Assembly: GCF_000744285.1 (NCBI RefSeq)
Contig: NZ_JQLQ01000002.1
Coordinates: 992,001 to 1,056,000, forward strand
Direction: 5' to 3'
Length of the DNA stretch: 64,000 nt
Origin: Carnobacterium pleistocenium FTR1
Lineage (GTDB): Bacteria; Bacillota; Bacilli; Lactobacillales; Carnobacteriaceae
In this document: positions 1 through 8,449 of the stretch, piece after piece
Layout of the letters: each line of letters starts with the position of its first letter
Numbering within the stretch: position 1 is the first letter of the stretch
Notes under the pieces: generated by a model
Database searches by the model: none
What the model saw: the letters and a program-made list of their open reading frames with translations, nothing else
Told to the model about the DNA's origin: nothing
Position numbers and translations under genes: made by a program

Positions 1-272
1 AGGGGTTCATTTTAAGCGAGTTTAACCATCGCCAATTGTTAGTACCTAAAGGTTTCGCACATGCTTTTGTAACCCTTACGCCCAATTGCAACGTGCAATA
101 CAAAGTGGATGAGTATTATTCAAAAGAACATGATGGAGGGATTGCTTTCGATGATCCAGCGTTAAACATTCAATGGCCAATGCCGATGGATAAATTAGTT
201 CTATCTGAAAAAGATACAAAGCATCCTACATTAGCTGAATTTGATAATCCATTTATTTGGGAGGAAAAATAA
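1..272 (+). CDS. rfbC: dTDP-4-dehydrorhamnose 3,5-epimerase, 3' part only
   Basis: The reading frame is open from the first bases of the window, so the gene starts upstream and only about the last 90 residues are seen. The visible part has the cupin-fold RmlC signature: LSEFNHRQLLVPKGFAHAF followed by a VDEYYSKEHDGG stretch and an IQWPM segment, all typical of the C-terminal half of the family. RmlC converts dTDP-4-keto-6-deoxy-glucose to the rhamnose-configured 4-keto sugar in cytosolic dTDP-L-rhamnose synthesis. rfbB begins 3 bases after its stop codon and rfbD lies further downstream, so this is the end of an rfbACBD-type operon. Very sure. Confidence 0.95.
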   Translation, partial: GFILSEFNHRQLLVPKGFAHAFVTLTPNCNVQYKVDEYYSKEHDGGIAFDDPALNIQWPMPMDKLVLSEKDTKHPTLAEFDNPFIWEEK

Positions 273-274
273 CG

Positions 275-1258
275 ATGAACATATTAGTAACAGGGGGAGC
301 CGGCTTTATTGGCAGTAATTTTGTCCATTATATGCTTGAAAAACACCCAACGTATAAAATCGTCAACTTAGATTTATTGACCTATGCAGGAAATATTCAC
401 AGTTTAGATGATGTGATGGGTAATCCAAATCATGTATTTGTGCAAGGAAATATCTTGAATAAAGAATTAGTGCGCCATTTAGTTAAGGAACATAAAATCA
501 CTCATTTTGTGAACTTTGCGGCAGAGTCACATGTGGACCGCAGTATTCTAAATCCTGAGATTTTTGTAGAAACCAATATTCAAGGAACTTTAGCTTTATT
601 AAACGTCGCTAAAGAAATGAATATTGAAAAATACTTACAAGTCTCAACGGATGAAGTATACGGCTCTCTTGGGCCCGAAGGTTACTTTACAGAAGAAACA
701 CCTTTAGCACCTAACAGTCCTTACTCGGCAAGTAAAACTGGAGCGGATTTACTAGTTCGTGCATATTACGAAACCTATGGAATGAATGTCAATATTACTC
801 GTTGTTCAAATAACTATGGTCCATACCATTTTCCAGAAAAATTGATTCCGTTGATGATCACAAATGGCATGGATAGTAAAGAATTACCAATCTATGGGGA
901 TGGATTAAATATCCGTGATTGGCTGCATGTACAAGATCATTGCCAAGCAATCGATTTAGTTTTACACAAAGGTCGTAAAGGTGAAGTGTATAATGTAGGT
1001 GGACACAATGAACGCACGAATAACCAAATCGTTGATATTATTATCGATCAACTGGGCTTATCTCGTGAATTAATTCAATACGTTGATGACCGTTTGGGTC
1101 ATGATAAACGTTATGCCATCGACCCAACAAAGTTGGAAATTGAATTAGGTTGGAAACCCAAGTACACCTTTGATTCTGGAATTTTAGAAACCATCGACTG
1201 GTATCAAAAAAATGAAGCTTGGTGGCGTCCGTTGAAAGAACGCGCTGGACTAAATTAA
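275..1258 (+). CDS. rfbB: dTDP-glucose 4,6-dehydratase
   Basis: Second enzyme of dTDP-L-rhamnose synthesis, forming dTDP-4-keto-6-deoxyglucose with bound NAD+. At 327 residues it has normal family length. The NAD-binding motif GGAGFIG is at residues 7-13, STDEVYG at about 124-130 and the catalytic YSASK at 150-154, so it is an extended short-chain dehydrogenase. I start at ATG 275 because GGGAGGAAA lies just upstream inside the end of rfbC; an in-frame TTG at 257 would add six residues that do not fit the family. Translation is probably coupled to rfbC. Rhamnose is a usual part of lactobacillales wall polysaccharides. Confidence 0.96.
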   Translation: MNILVTGGAGFIGSNFVHYMLEKHPTYKIVNLDLLTYAGNIHSLDDVMGNPNHVFVQGNILNKELVRHLVKEHKITHFVNFAAESHVDRSILNPEIFVETNIQGTLALLNVAKEMNIEKYLQVSTDEVYGSLGPEGYFTEETPLAPNSPYSASKTGADLLVRAYYETYGMNVNITRCSNNYGPYHFPEKLIPLMITNGMDSKELPIYGDGLNIRDWLHVQDHCQAIDLVLHKGRKGEVYNVGGHNERTNNQIVDIIIDQLGLSRELIQYVDDRLGHDKRYAIDPTKLEIELGWKPKYTFDSGILETIDWYQKNEAWWRPLKERAGLN

Positions 1259-1289
1259 TCGAACGAAATAAAAGATTTTTTTTAAGTTT

Positions 1290-1660
1290 AGCAGATTTTT
1301 TGTTTTCTTTGCTTTATTAAATTGAACTAGACAAAATATTTTAAATGGTACCTGATATTTCAATAATTTTCTTTGAATGTCATTTCATTTTCCTGTGGTT
1401 GAAGAAATAGTTGTTTGATTCATGTCATTGAAATCTATTTCTTTAAACAACTTACCTTTTCTTAAATGGCCTTCAACCAACGTAAGCATGTTCGTATCCT
1501 TTCTAAATAGGTAGCTATTTTGCCAAATTAGCCATTATTATAGTGGCAATAAAGTTCTATCATCACCAGTTCATCCATGGTAAAGTGGGTGTAAGTCATT
1601 CGTGATCACTCCTCTGTCTTCTTTAGTCGGAATTACATGTTGAGTGTACCATGAAAGGCT
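1290..1660 (-). pseudogene. decayed IS30-family transposase, N-terminal relic
   Basis: On the minus strand, ATG at 1599 is preceded by GAGGAGTGATC and opens a peptide beginning MTYTHFTMDELVMIELY, which matches the typical start of IS30-family transposases (MTYTHLT..E...IE.Y). After about 23 codons stops appear, but family-like fragments continue (KIATYLERIRTC, the helix-turn-helix region) to about 1480. The rest of the stretch is too decayed to read. This explains the roughly 450-bp gap between rfbB and rfbD. No intact terminal repeats were recognised. A second relic of the same family lies near 46,620. Confidence 0.72.
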
Positions 1661-1707
1661 TTTTTATTTGTTTAATTGGTGTTTATAAAAAAATTGGAGG
1701 TCCAAAA

Positions 1708-2550
1708 ATGACTGTCTTAATTACCGGAGGAACTGGACAACTTGGTTCTGAACTGAAAAAATTATTAACTGAAAAAAAAATAACATTTCTTTCAGTTGGT
1801 TCAAAAGAATTAAATATCACAGATGAAAAAGCAGTAAATCACTTTATTAAGGAATTAAAACCAACAATTATTTATCATTGTGCAGCTTATACTGCCGTTG
1901 ATGCAGCAGAAGATGAAGGGAAAGAACTAAATCAAGCTGTTAACATACGAGGAACTGAAATTATAGCAAAAGCTGCAGAAGAAGTAGACGCAACTTTCGT
2001 CTATATTAGTACAGACTACGTTTTTGATGGAACAAATTTAGGGGAGTATAAAGAAACAGATTTAACTAATCCTCAAAGTGAATATGGACGTGCCAAACTA
2101 GCTGGCGAACAAATCGTTCAAAAACTAGTTTCAAAGCATTATATTGTTCGGACATCATGGGTGTTCGGTGAGTTCGGAAAAAATTTTGTGTTTACGATGC
2201 AACGCTTAGCTGAAACACATCCAAAGCTGACAGTCGTAGCGGATCAGATTGGTCGTCCAACATGGACTCGTACGTTAGCTGAATTTGTATACTACCTTAT
2301 TGAGCAAAAAGCAGAATATGGCATCTACCATTTATCTAATGAAGGTAGTTGTTCATGGTATGAATTTGCGAAAGAAATTTTGAAAGGTCAAGAGGTAGAA
2401 ATTGTTCCGGTAACATCAGCTGAATATCCACAAAAGGCCAACAGACCAAAGCACTCTGTCATGGATTTATCTAAAGCTAAATCTATTGGATTTAAGATTT
2501 CAACATGGAAAGAAGCACTTAATTTGTATAAATTGTCACAAAATCGTTGA
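1708..2550 (+). CDS. rfbD: dTDP-4-dehydrorhamnose reductase
   Basis: Last enzyme of dTDP-L-rhamnose synthesis, reducing dTDP-4-keto-L-rhamnose with NAD(P)H. It is 280 residues with GGTGQLG at 7-13, STDYVFDG at 101-108 and the YGRAK catalytic pair at 126-130, all RmlD hallmarks. ATG 1708 is chosen because TTGGAGG (1694-1700) precedes it; the upstream in-frame ATG at 1651 lies within decayed IS30 sequence and adds a non-family leader. The IS30 relic separates it from rfbB, so it may now rely on read-through or a new promoter. A perfect stem-loop overlaps its last codons. Confidence 0.96.
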   Translation: MTVLITGGTGQLGSELKKLLTEKKITFLSVGSKELNITDEKAVNHFIKELKPTIIYHCAAYTAVDAAEDEGKELNQAVNIRGTEIIAKAAEEVDATFVYISTDYVFDGTNLGEYKETDLTNPQSEYGRAKLAGEQIVQKLVSKHYIVRTSWVFGEFGKNFVFTMQRLAETHPKLTVVADQIGRPTWTRTLAEFVYYLIEQKAEYGIYHLSNEGSCSWYEFAKEILKGQEVEIVPVTSAEYPQKANRPKHSVMDLSKAKSIGFKISTWKEALNLYKLSQNR

Positions 2551-2564
2551 TTTTGTGACAATTT
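2530..2564 (+). terminator. perfect 15-bp stem-loop overlapping the rfbD stop
   Basis: A 15-base stem (2530-2544 with 2550-2564, core TTGTCACAAAAT) closes a 5-base loop, CGTTG. The left arm is the end of the rfbD coding sequence and the stop codon is at the loop edge. The following sequence is A/T-rich but has no long T run, so termination may be partial. Confidence 0.6.
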
Positions 2565-2618
2565 ATTTATGTTATCATGACTTTAGCGTTATTTTTTTAC
2601 ATATGGAGGAGAAAAAGA

Positions 2619-4610
2619 ATGAAAAGAAAGAATAATAAATTTTTCAATATGATAGTATTTTTAACAACTAACGTATTATTATTTACTACTCTACAGCCAA
2701 CTATTATTTTTGCAACTGAAAGTAGCATTATGTCAAGTACGATAGAATCAAGTGAAATAGAAACTGATACAACAGACTCTAGTGAATTAAATTCAAGTAC
2801 AATGGAATCAAACGAATCAGAGACTACCATAATTACTTCTGATGAGTTGGAAGAAGATAATGAAAAGTCAAATGAGTCAGAAACAATAACAGTTGATCCG
2901 AGTGAGAATGAGTCAAGAACAACAGAGTCAGATGCAACAGATATAACAGAGTCCGGTGTAACAGAATCCAGTGCAACAGAATCCAGTGTAACAGAATCAA
3001 GTACAACAGAGTCTGCTGAACCAGAAACAACTACAACTGATGAAATACAGAAAGACATAATGGATTCAAGCGAATTTGAATCGAATACTTCCGATGCAGA
3101 AAACTATTCTGATGAGAAAATCTTTTCTGTAGAAGAAAACAGAGAATATACTATAGAACTAATGGAAAGAGAAAGTAATCAACAAATGAATACTTTCTCT
3201 AGAATGATGAGTTTACCGGTTTCTACAACGTTCATTAATAATATTGCGCCATATGCGGTTGAAGTAGCTAATAAATATGGATTATTTCCTTCAGTTATGA
3301 TTGCCCAAGCAGCGTTGGAAAGTGGATGGGGAACTAGCTCACTTGCCAGCAGTCCTAACAACAACTTGTTTGGAGTTAAAGGAACTTATAATGGGAAATT
3401 TGTATCTATGCCAACAAGGGAATGGGATAAAACAAATGGATGGTATACTATTTATCAAAACTTTAGAAAATATCCTTCTTTTTTAGAATCTTTATCAGAT
3501 TATGCCAAAAAATTGAAAAACGGTCTAACTTATCAAACAGATAACTACTCAGGTACTTGGAGAGCTAATGCTACAAACTATAAAACTGCAGCAGCAGGAT
3601 TAGTAAAACCAGTGGCTAAGTATTCATATGCAACTGACCCTACTTATGTAAAAAAGTTAACGGATCTTATTGAAACATATGATTTAGCTAAATATGATAG
3701 GTATCCGAATGTAACTTATGAAACTCATTTTCAAACATCAGGTTGGTTAAAATCTAAATCAAACGGTATTACTAGCGGATCTACAAGCAATAAAAAAAGA
3801 TTAGAAGCTATTAAAATTAATGTAGCCGGTTTTGAAAATTTAGGTATTAAGTACTCTTCACATGTTCAAAATGAAGGCTGGACAAATTGGGTAAGTAATG
3901 GCGTAACTAGTGGTAGCATGGGTAAGTATCAACGACTAGAAGCAATTAAAATTCAGCTTACAGGAACACAAGCTAGTGCCTTTGATGTTTATTATAGAGT
4001 AAATGTAGATGGAGATGGCTGGTTGGGATGGACTAAAAATGGGAACATTTCTGGAACAGTTGATTTTAGAAAAAAAATAAACGCTATTCAAATATCTGTA
4101 TTACCTAAAGGGTCTAGTGCTCCGGGATCTACAGCTAATGCATACAAATTGAAACCTGCAACTATAAACTATTCTACACATGTACAATCAACTGGATGGC
4201 AAAAAAAGGTTTCAAGTGGAAATACAAGTGGAACAACGGGTAAAGAAAAAAGGTTAGAAGCGATTAAAATTTCAAAAAGTGATTCTAAATATTCGGGTAG
4301 TATTCAATATAAATCACATGTTGAATATAATGGATGGCAAGGCTGGACTGAAAATGGAGATTTAAGTGGAACTACAGGTAAATCAAGGCGTTTGGAGGCT
4401 ATACAAATTAGGCTAACGGGTGAATTATCAGAAAAATTTGATATTTACTATCGAGTTCATTCTCAATCTTACGGTTGGTTAGGTTGGGCTAAAAATGGAA
4501 ACTCAGCAGGTAGTCAGGGTAAATCTAAGAGAATGGAAGCTATACAAATTAAATTGGTTCAAAAAGGCGGAAAAGCGCCAGGTAGTACAGCTAATTCTTT
4601 TATCAAATAA
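2619..4610 (+). CDS. secreted glucosaminidase with Ser/Thr/Glu stalk and six ChW repeats
   Basis: Probable extracellular peptidoglycan hydrolase of 663 residues. A basic signal peptide occupies residues 1 to about 32. Residues about 34-165 are low-complexity Ser/Thr/Glu (repeated TESS-type units), likely a flexible stalk. The glucosaminidase-type domain follows (about 203-365) with the catalytic-type Glu234 in the ALESGWGTS motif. The C-terminal 300 residues are six ChW repeats (conserved GW...SGT.GK.KRLEAIKI) in two triads. No LPXTG anchor is seen, so wall binding probably uses ChW. ATG 2619 follows GGAGGAG; an upstream in-frame ATG at 2577 would disturb the signal peptide. ChW repeat function is poorly known, so the binding role is inferred. 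Confidence 0.9.
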   Translation: MKRKNNKFFNMIVFLTTNVLLFTTLQPTIIFATESSIMSSTIESSEIETDTTDSSELNSSTMESNESETTIITSDELEEDNEKSNESETITVDPSENESRTTESDATDITESGVTESSATESSVTESSTTESAEPETTTTDEIQKDIMDSSEFESNTSDAENYSDEKIFSVEENREYTIELMERESNQQMNTFSRMMSLPVSTTFINNIAPYAVEVANKYGLFPSVMIAQAALESGWGTSSLASSPNNNLFGVKGTYNGKFVSMPTREWDKTNGWYTIYQNFRKYPSFLESLSDYAKKLKNGLTYQTDNYSGTWRANATNYKTAAAGLVKPVAKYSYATDPTYVKKLTDLIETYDLAKYDRYPNVTYETHFQTSGWLKSKSNGITSGSTSNKKRLEAIKINVAGFENLGIKYSSHVQNEGWTNWVSNGVTSGSMGKYQRLEAIKIQLTGTQASAFDVYYRVNVDGDGWLGWTKNGNISGTVDFRKKINAIQISVLPKGSSAPGSTANAYKLKPATINYSTHVQSTGWQKKVSSGNTSGTTGKEKRLEAIKISKSDSKYSGSIQYKSHVEYNGWQGWTENGDLSGTTGKSRRLEAIQIRLTGELSEKFDIYYRVHSQSYGWLGWAKNGNSAGSQGKSKRMEAIQIKLVQKGGKAPGSTANSFIK

Positions 4611-4657
4611 TAATCAGTTTGAAGTAATTAAAGTCGTGTTAAAGAAAATATATTTGT

Positions 4658-4690
4658 CTTCAGAAGCTAAAACTTCTGAAGGCTTTTTTT
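4658..4690 (+). terminator. rho-independent terminator
   Basis: Stem CTTCAGAAG (4658-4666) pairs with CTTCTGAAG (4673-4681) and is followed by GGC and a run of T. It ends the glucosaminidase transcript. Confidence 0.88.
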
Positions 4691-4701
4691 TGACTCTTCT
4701 C

Positions 4702-4950
4702 CAAATGGTTTTGATAGAATAAGGTGAGATTTATTCTGAAATGTACGGGTTTGCTTTTGGAGAGCCATGGGAGCGACAGAAGTTTAAAATCACATTCTTC
4801 AGACTTTCGAACTTCAAACAAACCGTAACCGCGCTAAAACGCCAACATTTTTTAATTCTCATTGAATCAAATACACGGCTACAAGCAATCCTATTCCTCT
4901 GTAAATTTCGTGCCATTAAAGTAGCTGAACTAACAACACTAAAAAGTATA
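4702..4950 (+). repeat. dispersed intergenic repeat element, copy 1
   Basis: About 249 bp, starting at CAAATGGTTTTGAT and ending near CTAACAACACTAAAAA. It matches the element at 41924-42166 along its length: shared blocks include CTG(A/G)AATGTACG(G/A)GTTTGCTT, GGCTACAAGCAA, CTATTCC and CTAACAACACTAAAAA. Reverse-oriented relatives lie at 37150 and 37392. A 78-codon ORF across it is not kept in the other copies, so I do not call it a gene. The nature of the element is unknown. Confidence 0.7.
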
Positions 4951-4964
4951 GAGCTTTGTTTTGA

Positions 4965-4994
4965 CAAATCAGATTGAATGAATATATTAGTAAT
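4965..4994 (+). promoter_or_regulatory. possible promoter for the ChW protein gene
   Basis: TTGACA followed after about 17-18 bases by a TATTAG-like -10, leaving a leader of roughly 150 bases before ATG 5143. The -35 is embedded in TTTGACAAATCAGA, which recurs near 15,690 and, with one change, near 24,886. Confidence 0.4.
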
Positions 4995-5142
4995 AATTAA
5001 CGCTTAATCATATTGATAACCCTTAGAGATAATGGTAAAGTTACTAATGTTATTTTTTAAAATAATTAGAAAGATAAGGAGAGTAGAATGGAAACATAAC
5101 AATTGTTAAAAATTATTTTAATTTAAGAATGGGGATACATAA

Positions 5143-6933
5143 ATGTTAATTGGAAAGAAATTAATTAGTACAGTTTTTACTAGCACAATATTGGCCTTAA
5201 CTCTTTCACCGATATTTTCATATGCTGCAACTGACGAAAAAACAATCGATGAGACAGAAAAAACTGTGCAAACAGTTGAAATGAAAGCAGCAATTAATAC
5301 GGAAGTTATAATTGATGTATCATCACTAAAAGTTAGCAAAACTTCTGCAACATTAGGAGATACTATTAAAATTAGTTTAGCAGCAGAGAACCCTGCTGAT
5401 ATAGATTATATTGACATTTCTTATGTTGCTCCTTTAAGCAAGTATCAAAGTAATTTTACTTTAAAGCTTAATAAGCAAACAGATCTTTTCGAAGTAGAAA
5501 TCGAAGTAGATAAAGAATTTGAAAATGGAACGTGGATTTTTGATGGTATATATGCAACTGATTTAGAAGGGAATACTGTATACAGTGAAAAATTTGATTC
5601 TCTAACTGCTGGGAACTTCCTTATTTCAGGTATAAGATCAGAAATCAATTTGCCGCAGTTTGATTATGAATCTCTAGAAGTATCAAAAAAAATAGTTACT
5701 GAAGGGAATACTGTTACTATAAGCGCTAAAATTACTGATGACAGTAACTTAGAAAAGGTTAGTTTAGGATATTTTTATGGTGAAGACCTAACTGATGAAT
5801 CTTATTTTAATATTGATATGGTGTACAATTCAAAAACAGACAGATACGAAGCTAGCTTTTTAATTGATGATGAATCTTATATAGGATCATGGCGTATAAC
5901 AAGTATAAGTGCTAAAGACAGTAATCAAAATTACATGCAGTGGTTTAACGGTGTCTTTTGGCAAGAAAATGGACCTGATTTAACGGCTGGTGAGTTTGAA
6001 GTAATTACTAATACAGAAAAAGCTGCAGTCTCTTATTTAACTCATGTTCAAAGCAAAGGGTGGATGGATAAAGTTGCAGATGGAGCACTATCTGGAACTA
6101 AAGGTGAGAGTAAACGGATGGAAGCTGTTAAGATCACTGTAGATAATAATCCTGATTTAGGGATTACGTATTCTACGCATGTTGAAAAAAACGGATGGAT
6201 GAATTGGGTCTCAGATGGGACTTTAAGTGGAACATCAGGAGAAGCTAAACGATTAGAAGCCATCAAAATTAAATTAACCGGTACAGATGCAGAAAAATAC
6301 GACGTTTATTACCGTGTTCATGCAGAAAAAAATGGCTGGTTAGGCTGGGCCAAGAATGGTGAAGAAGCAGGAACAGAAGGTTACAGTAGACGTCTGGAAG
6401 CAATAGAAATTGTCATAGTAGAAAAAGGAGCAGCTGCTCCTGGATCAACAGCTAAACCTTTCGATAAAAAAGAAAAAGTTCCTACCGTATCTTATACGAC
6501 ACATGTCCAATCCATTGGGTGGCAAGCATGGGTTAAGGATGGAACAATGGCTGGAACATCAGGAAAAGCTAAACGTTTAGAAGGTATTAAGATCAATCTG
6601 GAAAACTTAACAGTTTCAGGAAACATTCAATACAAAACGCATGTTCAAAGTTATGGTTGGCAAGGGTGGTCAACAAACGGCAGCTTAAGCGGCACTTCAG
6701 GCAAAGCCAAACGCTTGGAAGCTGTTCAAATTCAATTAACAGGCGAAATGGCCAAAAAATATGATGTTTATTATCGCGTCCATGCACAAAGCTATGGTTG
6801 GCTAGGTTGGGCTAAGAACGGCGAATCTTCCGGTACAGAAGGCAAAGCTAAACGTTTAGAAGGTGTTGAGATTAAATTAGTTGAAAAAGGAGAACAAGCA
6901 CCTACCAGTAAGGTGAACTCATTTATAAAATAA
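5143..6933 (+). CDS. secreted protein with two Ig-like domains and six ChW repeats
   Basis: A 596-residue exported protein. The signal peptide spans residues 1 to about 28 (basic MLIGKK, hydrophobic core, cleavage near SYA/AT). Two homologous beta-rich modules of about 110 residues follow (roughly 54-165 and 170-285); both open with a SLxVSK..ATxGxT-type strand and contain a GxW(I/R) motif. Six ChW repeats in two triads fill residues 295-596, closely resembling those of the neighbouring glucosaminidase. No catalytic domain is visible, so a structural, adhesive or matrix role is an inference. The ribosome binding site is weak (GGGGAT). The shared repeats suggest that the two genes arose by duplication and domain swapping. 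Confidence 0.87.
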   Translation: MLIGKKLISTVFTSTILALTLSPIFSYAATDEKTIDETEKTVQTVEMKAAINTEVIIDVSSLKVSKTSATLGDTIKISLAAENPADIDYIDISYVAPLSKYQSNFTLKLNKQTDLFEVEIEVDKEFENGTWIFDGIYATDLEGNTVYSEKFDSLTAGNFLISGIRSEINLPQFDYESLEVSKKIVTEGNTVTISAKITDDSNLEKVSLGYFYGEDLTDESYFNIDMVYNSKTDRYEASFLIDDESYIGSWRITSISAKDSNQNYMQWFNGVFWQENGPDLTAGEFEVITNTEKAAVSYLTHVQSKGWMDKVADGALSGTKGESKRMEAVKITVDNNPDLGITYSTHVEKNGWMNWVSDGTLSGTSGEAKRLEAIKIKLTGTDAEKYDVYYRVHAEKNGWLGWAKNGEEAGTEGYSRRLEAIEIVIVEKGAAAPGSTAKPFDKKEKVPTVSYTTHVQSIGWQAWVKDGTMAGTSGKAKRLEGIKINLENLTVSGNIQYKTHVQSYGWQGWSTNGSLSGTSGKAKRLEAVQIQLTGEMAKKYDVYYRVHAQSYGWLGWAKNGESSGTEGKAKRLEGVEIKLVEKGEQAPTSKVNSFIK

Positions 6934-7182
6934 ATTGAATAATTTAAATATGGCAATAAATCAGTTAGCAATTTAATTTTTGCCGAAGCATTTATTAAAA
7001 ATTCCCAAAAAAATTATGTTGAAAATTTAAAAAGAAAGCAGTTAATTTGTTATTGTGAATATGGTAATCAACCGTCACGAAGACTGGCTAAGGTCTACAA
7101 AAAAATATATTAAATTTTAACCTATGAGCTAAAGCTCTAAAGCAATGTACTGTATTTCACAAAATGTTATGGACTTGACTAT

Positions 7183-7222
7183 AAAAGGGTGATTTCGAAT
7201 TAAATTCGGAGTTACCCTTTTC
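7183..7222 (+). terminator. rho-independent terminator
   Basis: A long stem with G-T wobbles: AAAAGGGTGATTTCGAATT pairs with AAATTCGGAGTTACCCTTTT around a tiny loop and is followed by TCT. It can serve either strand. Confidence 0.75.
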
Positions 7223-7242
7223 TAATTAAAATAAAAATATAA

Positions 7243-7270
7243 TTGCAAAATATTATTCTACTGGTACAAT
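7243..7270 (+). promoter_or_regulatory. promoter of the LytR-CpsA-Psr gene
   Basis: TTGCAA at 7243-7248, a 16-base spacer, and TACAAT at 7265-7270, about 65 bases before the chosen start codon. Confidence 0.6.
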
Positions 7271-7334
7271 AAAAAAGGAAGTACATATAATCAATGTGAC
7301 CGTTTATAAAGACTGTCAAGAAAAGGGTGGAAGA

Positions 7335-8297
7335 ATGTCACAATCAAGATTTGAAATGCGAAAACCAAGAAAAAGACCAAAGAAGAAAAGAAAAGGTTTG
7401 AAAATTTTTCTAATTATTGCATTGGTACTATTTATTGTTTTAGGTTTATTTGTTTGGAAAATTTACAGTGATGTTGCAGGAACAACTGAAAAAATATATA
7501 AAGATGTTGAAAAAGAAGAAGTTCGTGATAGCTCGGTTGATATTAGTAAAAAAGATCCGTTTTCTATTCTGCTGTTAGGAGTAGATACAGGAGACTTAGG
7601 AAGAACAGAGCAAGGGCGTTCAGATACAATGATGGTCCTGACCGTAAACCCAAATACAGATACTACAACAATTATCAGTATTCCTCGTGATACACGTACT
7701 GAGATCGTAGGTCATGGAACGACGGATAAAATCAACCATGCTTATGCATTTGGTGGGACATCAATGTCCGTAAATACCGTTCAAAATATGTTGGACATTC
7801 CAATTGATCATTACGTCCAAGTTAATATGCAAGGTTTACAAGATGTGGTCAATGCAGTTGGCGGAGTTCAAGTAACCAGCCCATTAACTTTTTCTTCTGA
7901 AGGCTATAACTTTACAGAAGGTGTAACGGCTTCTTTAGACGGTGAAGCTGCATTAGCGTATTCTAGAATGCGTTATGATGATCCGAATGGAGACAATGGT
8001 CGTCAAGAAAGACAACGACAAGTGATCCAAGCAACTGTTGAAAAAGTAGCCTCATTATCTACCATTTCAAATTACCAAGATATCTTAGGTTCATTAGAAA
8101 ATAATATGCAAACAAGTCTTGAATTTGATGATATGGTAAAGTTATTTAATAATTATCGTTCAGCTGCTGGAAACATCCAACAAGATCAACTTGTAGCAAC
8201 TGGCTCAATGATTGATGGAATTTACTATGGGATCGTACCGGATGAAGAAATGAATAGAGTATCTAGTCTATTAAAAGAACAATTGGAATTAAATTAA
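7335..8297 (+). CDS. LytR-CpsA-Psr family wall polymer ligase
   Basis: A 320-residue membrane protein. A very basic N-terminus (residues 8-22) precedes one membrane helix (about 23-43), and an extracellular LCP domain follows. Typical family blocks are LLLGVDTGD, GRSDTMMVL, ISIPRDTRTEI and INHAYAFGG, with the conserved Asp and Arg residues that bind polyprenyl pyrophosphate. The family transfers undecaprenyl-linked wall teichoic acid or capsule to peptidoglycan. ATG 7335 follows GGGTGGAAG; the upstream in-frame GTG at 7296 is less likely. Its place before the sugar-nucleotide genes and the capsule locus suggests that it attaches that polymer, which is an inference. Confidence 0.92.
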   Translation: MSQSRFEMRKPRKRPKKKRKGLKIFLIIALVLFIVLGLFVWKIYSDVAGTTEKIYKDVEKEEVRDSSVDISKKDPFSILLLGVDTGDLGRTEQGRSDTMMVLTVNPNTDTTTIISIPRDTRTEIVGHGTTDKINHAYAFGGTSMSVNTVQNMLDIPIDHYVQVNMQGLQDVVNAVGGVQVTSPLTFSSEGYNFTEGVTASLDGEAALAYSRMRYDDPNGDNGRQERQRQVIQATVEKVASLSTISNYQDILGSLENNMQTSLEFDDMVKLFNNYRSAAGNIQQDQLVATGSMIDGIYYGIVPDEEMNRVSSLLKEQLELN

Positions 8298-8302
8298 TAA
8301 TA

Positions 8303-8336
8303 AAAACGCTATGTTTTTTCTCATAGTGTTTTTTGT
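8303..8336 (+). terminator. rho-independent terminator
   Basis: AAAACGCTATG (8303-8313) pairs with CATAGTGTTTT (8322-8332), followed by a T run. Confidence 0.85.
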
Positions 8337-8449
8337 TGTAGAAGATGAATAGCAGACTGATTGTTTTTAGCTCAGCAATCTGCTATTATTATAATGTTAA
8401 CTTGAAAATTTTTGTTTTTAAATATAAAAGTAGAAGGAGCCAGTCCATT

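Larger units (their letters stand above)
6934..7334. other. intergenic region with terminator and promoter
   Basis: No gene is visible here. The stretch is A/T-rich and holds the strong stem-loop at 7183-7222 and the promoter at 7243-7270, both listed separately. The part from 6940 to 7180 shows nothing I recognise. Confidence 0.6.

Noticed and set aside
2597-3058. Minus-strand ORF rich in Ser/Val/Asp
   Set aside because: It is the mirror image of the Ser/Thr/Glu repeat stalk of the glucosaminidase; no RBS or family resemblance.
4741-4977. 78-codon ORF within the dispersed repeat
   Set aside because: The matching copy at 41924 has a stop after about 15 codons in the same frame, so the frame is not kept.
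8347-8384. Stem-loop AGCAGACTGATTG...CAGCAATCTGCT before ugd as a riboswitch or terminator
   Set aside because: The stem is imperfect and has no T run or known aptamer pattern; the real terminator lies just upstream.
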